Assembly (NCBI GenBank): GCA_963769845.1
Contig: CAVYNL010000025.1
Coordinates: forward strand, 1 to 27,229
Direction of reading: 5' to 3'
Source: JBGQMW01 sp963769845
Lineage (GTDB): Archaea; Thermoproteota; Bathyarchaeia; Bathyarchaeales; Bathycorpusculaceae
DNA: 27,229 nt
Shown here: one piece after another, positions 23,637 to 27,229 of the stretch
Numbering within the stretch: position 1 is the first letter of the stretch
Layout: each line of letters opens with the position of its first letter
Notes under the pieces: generated by a model
Databases searched by the model: none
Told to the model about the DNA's origin: nothing
The model's input: only the letters and a program-made list of their open reading frames with translations
Position numbers and translations under genes: made by a program

Positions 23637-24144
23637 TTGACTTTGCTTCAGAGTATTGCTTGACTTGCCGAAAGATATTCCATATTCGACGATTTTTATG
23701 TTTGCTATTGCTCTGGGGATTTCATTATTGACTACCTTGGTTAACCGACTTCTTACTAATCCAGAGAAATCGAAGATGTGGAGAAAAGAAGTCTCAGACT
23801 GGAACAAAGAGTTGCGCGAGGCTCAGCGGGCGAAGGACAAGAAGACCGTGGACAAACTCATGAGAAAGCAAAAGTACATAATGGGTCTTCAGTCAAAAAT
23901 GATGTGGCAATCGATGAAGGTCTCATTGTTGTTCATTGTTCCACTTTTTCTGATGTGGTCTTTCCTAGGGGGATTCTACTCTTCTCCTCAAGGGCCGGTT
24001 GCACTTGCCTACCTTCCAGGAATTGGCCCCATTCTCCCCCTCCCAATTTTCAACTATTCCCTCATATGGTGGTATCTGCTGTGTTCCATGCTGTTCGGCA
24101 CGGTTTTCTCACATGCTTTCAAACTCACCGAGGTAAGTGATTAA
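23637..24144 (+). CDS. DUF106/EMC3-TMCO1-type membrane insertase (YidC-like, Ylp1), apparent +1 frameshift at its fifth to ninth codon
   Basis: Archaeal DUF106 proteins belong to the Oxa1/YidC/EMC3/GET1 insertase group, which helps integrate membrane proteins. From about residue 10 the protein is typical: YSTIFMFAIALGISLLTTLV (first helix), a cytoplasmic coiled coil (SDWNKELREAQRAKDKKTVDK) with KQKYIMGLQSKMMWQSMKVS, and two further helices (LLFIVPLFLMWSFLGG and YSLIWWYLLCSMLFG). The main frame is open only from TTG 23656, which has no ribosome-binding site. TTG 23637 or 23643, placed correctly after GGAGGGTGA, reads MTLLQSIA then TGA; skipping T23661 joins both into about 166-168 residues. 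If the downstream TTG is real, the gene is 23656-24144. It follows secY; no adk gene lies between. Confidence 0.82.
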
Positions 24145-24145
24145 A

Positions 24146-24415
24146 ATGCCAAGACCGAGCAAGCGAACTCGCAGTAGAAAACGTCAGACTACGGCTCTGC
24201 CTGGTGGAAACAGAGCCTTAGCATACAAGAGAGAACCCGCTGCATTATCACGTTGCAGCCTCTGTGGTCGACCCTTGGCAGGATTTTCTAGACTTTCTCT
24301 GACGAAACCGCGAAGACTGAGTCAAACCAGAAAGAGGGTCTGGCGAATTCAAGGCGGACAACTGTGCCATGAATGCGTCAAAAAGCATTTGAAGCTAGCG
24401 ACTAGAGGACTCTAG
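24146..24415 (+). CDS. rpl34e: Large subunit ribosomal protein eL34
   Basis: An archaeal/eukaryal zinc-binding ribosomal protein of 89 residues. Zinc ligands are CSLC (Cys37, Cys40) and CHEC (Cys74, Cys77). The start MPRPSKRTRSRKRQTTALPGG and TKPRRLSQTRKRVWR fit the family. ATG 24146 follows the DUF106 stop by one base, with GAGGT upstream; GTG 24137 would add three residues and lies inside the upstream gene. Confidence 0.95.
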   Translation: MPRPSKRTRSRKRQTTALPGGNRALAYKREPAALSRCSLCGRPLAGFSRLSLTKPRRLSQTRKRVWRIQGGQLCHECVKKHLKLATRGL

Positions 24416-24476
24416 AGTGCCTTCAACGCGGCCCGTTGAATCGTGCAAGACAAGAAGAGAGAACAAGGCAGGGGCT

Positions 24477-25049
24477 ATGGTCATTTCTGTCTGTGGCATG
24501 GCGGGCAGTGGCAAAAGCACGGTAGCGAGAAAGCTGGCTGAGAAATACGGCTTGAAGTTTTTATCAGGCGGAGATGCGCTGAAGGCATTGGCATTGAAAG
24601 AAGGCTTCAGTCCACTGGACCGTGGCTGGTGGGAAAGCAAGGAAGGGCTGCGTTTCCTCAAGACTAGGAGCGGCAATCAGACATATGACAAGCGGGTTGA
24701 CGAAGAGCTACTTGAAATCGCCGAAAGAGGAGACGTGGTTCTCGACAGCTGGACGATGCCTTGGTTACTCAAGAAAGGCTTTAGAATATGGTTGGAAACT
24801 TCGGCTGGAAAAAGAGCTGAGAGGATTGCGCAAAGAGACAAAATGCCCTTGGCAGAGGCTCTTCAAGCATTAAAAGAAAAGGAAAATCAGACAAAAATGA
24901 TTTACAGACGCCTCTATGGTTTCAAGTTGGGCGAAGACTTTGAACCATTTCATTTTGTCCTTGACACAGACAGCCTGAGCGCTAACGAAGTCTTTCAAGT
25001 TCTTTGCTTAGTGATAGACAAGACTGTTTTGTCGTCTACTGCTTCATAG
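24477..25049 (+). CDS. cmk: Cytidylate kinase (archaeal type)
   Basis: Phosphorylates CMP/dCMP with ATP. The 190-residue protein from ATG 24477 begins directly with VISVCGMAGSGKSTVARKLA, the P-loop (GMAGSGKST), as archaeal Cmk proteins do; a frame extension back to GTG 24417 adds 20 polar residues and is not supported by a ribosome-binding site. Other family parts are LKFLSGGDALKALA, VLDSWTMPWLL, the lid RIAQRDK and YGFKLGEDFEPFHFVLDTD. Its place after DUF106 and L34e is conserved in archaea; L14e and truB, which often follow, are absent. Confidence 0.9.
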   Translation: MVISVCGMAGSGKSTVARKLAEKYGLKFLSGGDALKALALKEGFSPLDRGWWESKEGLRFLKTRSGNQTYDKRVDEELLEIAERGDVVLDSWTMPWLLKKGFRIWLETSAGKRAERIAQRDKMPLAEALQALKEKENQTKMIYRRLYGFKLGEDFEPFHFVLDTDSLSANEVFQVLCLVIDKTVLSSTAS

Positions 25050-25219
25050 GCCATCGTTACTGCAGGTGAGCTTATCCATTCTAGAGTCTGAAACTCGGGT
25101 CGTCCTGTTGCTATTAGATCTTCGGTGTAAAGTGACATGCTTGGAGCTGAGCGATCGACCAACCAAAAACAAAATAACTGATTCGCAGAATAGCACCTTG
25201 AGAGGTCCAGCTCCTTGTG

Positions 25220-25654
25220 ATGAAAAGTTATCAGAAAGAGCACAACCAAATGCGGCTTTCGACTTTCGGAAGGGCATCGAGTGGAAAAACTGAGAGCAAT
25301 TGGCACGTTACACATCTAGCGTTCGGCATATTCGTTACGGCAGTTCTGTCATGCATTTTCCTGCTCTTTCAGTATCTCAGCATAGAGGATACTGTCGTTC
25401 TCACAGCGTTCAACGTTGTATTTGTGTCTATGACTTTTCCCTTGAATGGCTCTTTAGCGGTGAAGGTTACGCTGCTTCTTGGGTGCGAGGTTGTTGGTTC
25501 GTTGTGGATAAGGATATTCTCGGTGCTCGCCAGCAGAAATGAGGGAATTGCGAGCGTTTTCTATTTTCTGAGTCCGTTCGTGAACTTGGGCTGGGTGATC
25601 ACGTTTTATTCCGTCACTCTGACAGTCTTGGCAAACCTTGGTCGCGAGGACTGA
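25220..25654 (+). CDS. Small multi-pass membrane protein, unknown function
   Basis: 144 residues from ATG 25220 (GTG 25217 is adjacent). After a polar N-terminus of about 30 residues there are four likely membrane helices: LAFGIFVTAVLSCIFLLF, VVLTAFNVVFVSMTF, VTLLLGCEVVGSLWIRIFSVL and FVNLGWVITFYSVTLTVLANL. I do not recognise a family. AGAGGT at 25201-25206 is 13 bases upstream, rather far, so the start could be lower (ATG 25250). An AAAATAAC box at 25171-25178 may be its promoter. It is three bases before the glycosyltransferase gene in the same direction and shares its G/T-rich codon use, so a role beside that enzyme is likely but unproven. Confidence 0.6.
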   Translation: MKSYQKEHNQMRLSTFGRASSGKTESNWHVTHLAFGIFVTAVLSCIFLLFQYLSIEDTVVLTAFNVVFVSMTFPLNGSLAVKVTLLLGCEVVGSLWIRIFSVLASRNEGIASVFYFLSPFVNLGWVITFYSVTLTVLANLGRED

Positions 25655-25657
25655 AGC

Positions 25658-26932
25658 TTGATAGTTGAAATTCTAGAAATCTCATTCTTGGCTCTCGTCG
25701 CTGTTATGATTGCCTATCTGGTTCGTCACTACGTTTTCACTTTAACTGTTCTGAAGAATTCAGGGAAGCGTCCTAGTTTTCCAGAAAACAAGGCGTTTGA
25801 ACCGTGTGTCTCGATTTTGATTCCAGCTTGCAATGAAGAGCTGGTGATTGGCAGGATCCTCGGGAGAATGTCGGAACTTACTTATCCATCTGATAAGCTT
25901 CAGATAGTAGTTGTGGACGATGGTTCAAAGGACAACACTGGACGAATAGCTGATCAGTTCGCAAGAAATAGCAGGCAAATTGAAGTTGTGCATCGAAGCT
26001 ACGGTGAGGGAAGGCGTGGTAAAGCTTCTGCCTTGAATGCTGGGTTGAAGAAAGCTACTGGTGAGATTGTCTTGTGTTTCGATGCGGACTACTATCCATG
26101 TAGGAACTTCGTTGAGCGGCTCGTGAGAGAGTTTGCTGATCCTGAAGTCGGAGCTGTACAAGGCAGGGTCATCGTTCTGAATGAGCCTAAAAACGTGGTC
26201 ACAAGGCTTGTGGCGCTTGAAAGGATAGGGGGCTATCGCGTTGATCAAGAAGCACGAAGCAGCTTGGGCTTGATCACGCAATTCGGAGGAACTGCAGGCG
26301 GTTTCAGAAGAAGTCTGTTGGAAGCGCTTGGTGGATGGGATGAGTCTATGCTTGCAGAAGACACGGACATTACTTTCAGGGTTTATCTTGCGGGGTACAT
26401 AGTTCGTTATGTGAATGAAGCAGAATGCTATGAGGAAGCCGTCGAAAGTTGGAGGGCTTATTGGCGACAGAGATACAGGTGGTCACGGGGCCATATGGAG
26501 GTTGCATTCAAGCATTTCGGGACAGTTCTGAGAAGCAGGCAATTGGAGGCAAAGTCGAAAATTGATGCGCTGTTACTCCTGAATATATATTTCCTCCCTG
26601 TTCTGGTTCTTTTGTCATGGATTTTATCTGTTCCATTAGCTTTCAGTTCATCCCGATGGCTGAGCGTAGGCTGGTGTGCTGTTTCTCTGTCTGTTTATGG
26701 TTTCGTTGGAAACGCAGCTCCTTTCTTTGAAGTGGGAACGGGCGCATATCTGGATGGTAGAACACGAGCTCACTGGTTGCTCTCTCTTTTGTTCTTAACT
26801 TTCTTGTATAATATTCCTATATGCACGAAAGCATTTGCAGACTTGCTTTTGTCAAAGATTCTGCGCAGGAACGCTCCCGTTTGGTACAAGACAACACATT
26901 CTGGCGATGGAAACAGTTATATTATGAATTAA
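25658..26932 (+). CDS. Processive membrane glycosyltransferase, GT2 family (BcsA/PgaC/hyaluronan-synthase type)
   Basis: A 424-residue inverting glycosyltransferase. One N-terminal helix (about 4-30) is followed by the GT-A domain with VDDGSKDNTG (87-96), CFDADYYP (DxD, 142-144), GTAGGFRR (211-218), EDTD (234-237) and QRYRW (271-275). The ED and QxxRW motifs mark processive synthases that build and export a polysaccharide. Three or more helices follow from about 303. The nearest kinds by layout are poly-N-acetylglucosamine synthase PgaC/IcaA and cellulose synthase; the sugar cannot be told. The start is TTG 25658, three bases after the upstream stop. Two small membrane proteins flank it. Codon use (many G- and T-ending codons) differs from the ribosomal genes. 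Confidence 0.9.
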   Translation: MIVEILEISFLALVAVMIAYLVRHYVFTLTVLKNSGKRPSFPENKAFEPCVSILIPACNEELVIGRILGRMSELTYPSDKLQIVVVDDGSKDNTGRIADQFARNSRQIEVVHRSYGEGRRGKASALNAGLKKATGEIVLCFDADYYPCRNFVERLVREFADPEVGAVQGRVIVLNEPKNVVTRLVALERIGGYRVDQEARSSLGLITQFGGTAGGFRRSLLEALGGWDESMLAEDTDITFRVYLAGYIVRYVNEAECYEEAVESWRAYWRQRYRWSRGHMEVAFKHFGTVLRSRQLEAKSKIDALLLLNIYFLPVLVLLSWILSVPLAFSSSRWLSVGWCAVSLSVYGFVGNAAPFFEVGTGAYLDGRTRAHWLLSLLFLTFLYNIPICTKAFADLLLSKILRRNAPVWYKTTHSGDGNSYIMN

Positions 26933-26949
26933 GACAAGATACTGAAAAG

Positions 26950-27222
26950 ATGTTGATGAGTCTTGATACGACCCCAGTGATGATGTTTGTCGCATTAGCT
27001 TCTGGAGTCGTGGTCTTCGTTTTGGTCATGTTTTTGCCGGCACTTTTTGAGTTGAAAAATCCAAAGGATTCTGGCCCTCGTAAGATAATGGACGAGGCAT
27101 TGGATGCAGTGTCTCAGATGAAGATAGTTTCACTTGAAAGAGGCGAAGAGACACATGTGGATCAGGCTCTCGTCAAGAAAATGGCGAGTGTGCTTTCTGT
27201 GCTTCCGGATTTGGAGTCTTAG
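26950..27222 (+). CDS. Small single-pass membrane protein downstream of the GT2 enzyme
   Basis: 90 residues from ATG 26950 (ATG 26956 is possible). One helix, VMMFVALASGVVVFVLVMFLP, is followed by a cytoplasmic or extracellular tail with ELKNPKDSGPRKIMDEA and a helical segment to the stop. I do not know the family and can give no function. It is 17 bases after the glycosyltransferase stop, in the same direction, suggesting one operon. The in-frame extension upstream overlaps the glycosyltransferase gene and is not used. Confidence 0.6.
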   Translation: MLMSLDTTPVMMFVALASGVVVFVLVMFLPALFELKNPKDSGPRKIMDEALDAVSQMKIVSLERGEETHVDQALVKKMASVLSVLPDLES

Positions 27223-27229
27223 CTTTAGC

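Noticed and set aside
12700..24400. Numerous minus-strand ORFs opposite the ribosomal genes
   Set aside because: All mirror strongly biased coding sequences on the plus strand and none has recognisable protein features.
25050..25216. Possible tRNA or other RNA gene after cmk
   Set aside because: No T-loop GTTCGA-type sequence and no cloverleaf arms on either strand could be found.
1..27229. CRISPR arrays, insertion sequences, rRNA or integrase/attachment sites
   Set aside because: No regularly spaced direct repeats, transposase or integrase motifs, terminal inverted repeats or rRNA/tRNA sequence were seen.

Overview
The window is archaeal chromosome. The evidence is a ribosomal-protein run in archaeal order (L22-S3-L29-Rnp1-S17-L14-L24-S4e-L5-S14-S8-L6-L32e-L19e-L18-S5-L30-L15-SecY-DUF106-L34e-Cmk) containing archaeal/eukaryal-only members, TATA-box promoters with some leaderless starts, frequent TTG/GTG starts, an F420 ligase (CofE) and a tetraether-synthase-like radical SAM protein. 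The overall look suggests an uncultured TACK archaeon of the Bathyarchaeia type, but the lineage is an inference; the sequence alone proves only Archaea.

Layout. 1-1.6 kb: the tail of an FrhB-like F420 oxidoreductase subunit, an ECF-transporter S component and, convergent to it, cofE. 1.69-3.4 kb: an AMP-forming acyl-CoA synthetase with a single-base frameshift, divergent from cofE over a shared TATA region. 3.6-6.5 kb (minus strand): a Tes/MJ0619-family radical SAM protein with its own promoter, and upstream of it a frameshifted MFS transporter. 6.6-7.3 kb: a broken membrane-anchored surface-protein gene. 7.4-11.1 kb: hypF, hypC and hypD (frameshifted near its start) on the plus strand in an unusually C/A-rich sequence; hypE lies at 11.4-12.5 kb on the minus strand. 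These four mature [NiFe] hydrogenase, although no hydrogenase catalytic subunit is in the window. 12.6-21.2 kb: a ribosomal operon that starts at L22 with its own TATA box and ends at L30 with a pyrimidine tract. 21.2-25.0 kb: a second transcription unit led by an alpha-crystallin (Hsp20) protein with a very basic N-terminus, then L15, SecY, a DUF106/Ylp1-type YidC-like insertase, L34e and cytidylate kinase. 25.2-27.2 kb: a small multi-pass membrane protein, a processive membrane GT2 glycosyltransferase and a small single-pass membrane protein, probably one operon for a surface or extracellular polysaccharide.

Themes. Redox cofactor F420 and hydrogenase maturation occupy the left part, membrane-lipid and transport genes the middle-left, and ribosome production plus membrane-protein insertion the right half. 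The most striking feature at sequence level is that five conserved genes (acyl-CoA synthetase, MFS, hypD, secY, DUF106) each carry exactly one surplus base, so each reads only with one +1 shift, while about 24 other genes are intact. Because SecY and the DUF106 insertase are core functions, this is either an insertion-biased consensus error or real +1 recoding; the raw reads or homologous contigs would decide. The most interesting biological candidates are the basic-tailed Hsp20 leading the L15-SecY-insertase operon and the three-gene GT2 module.
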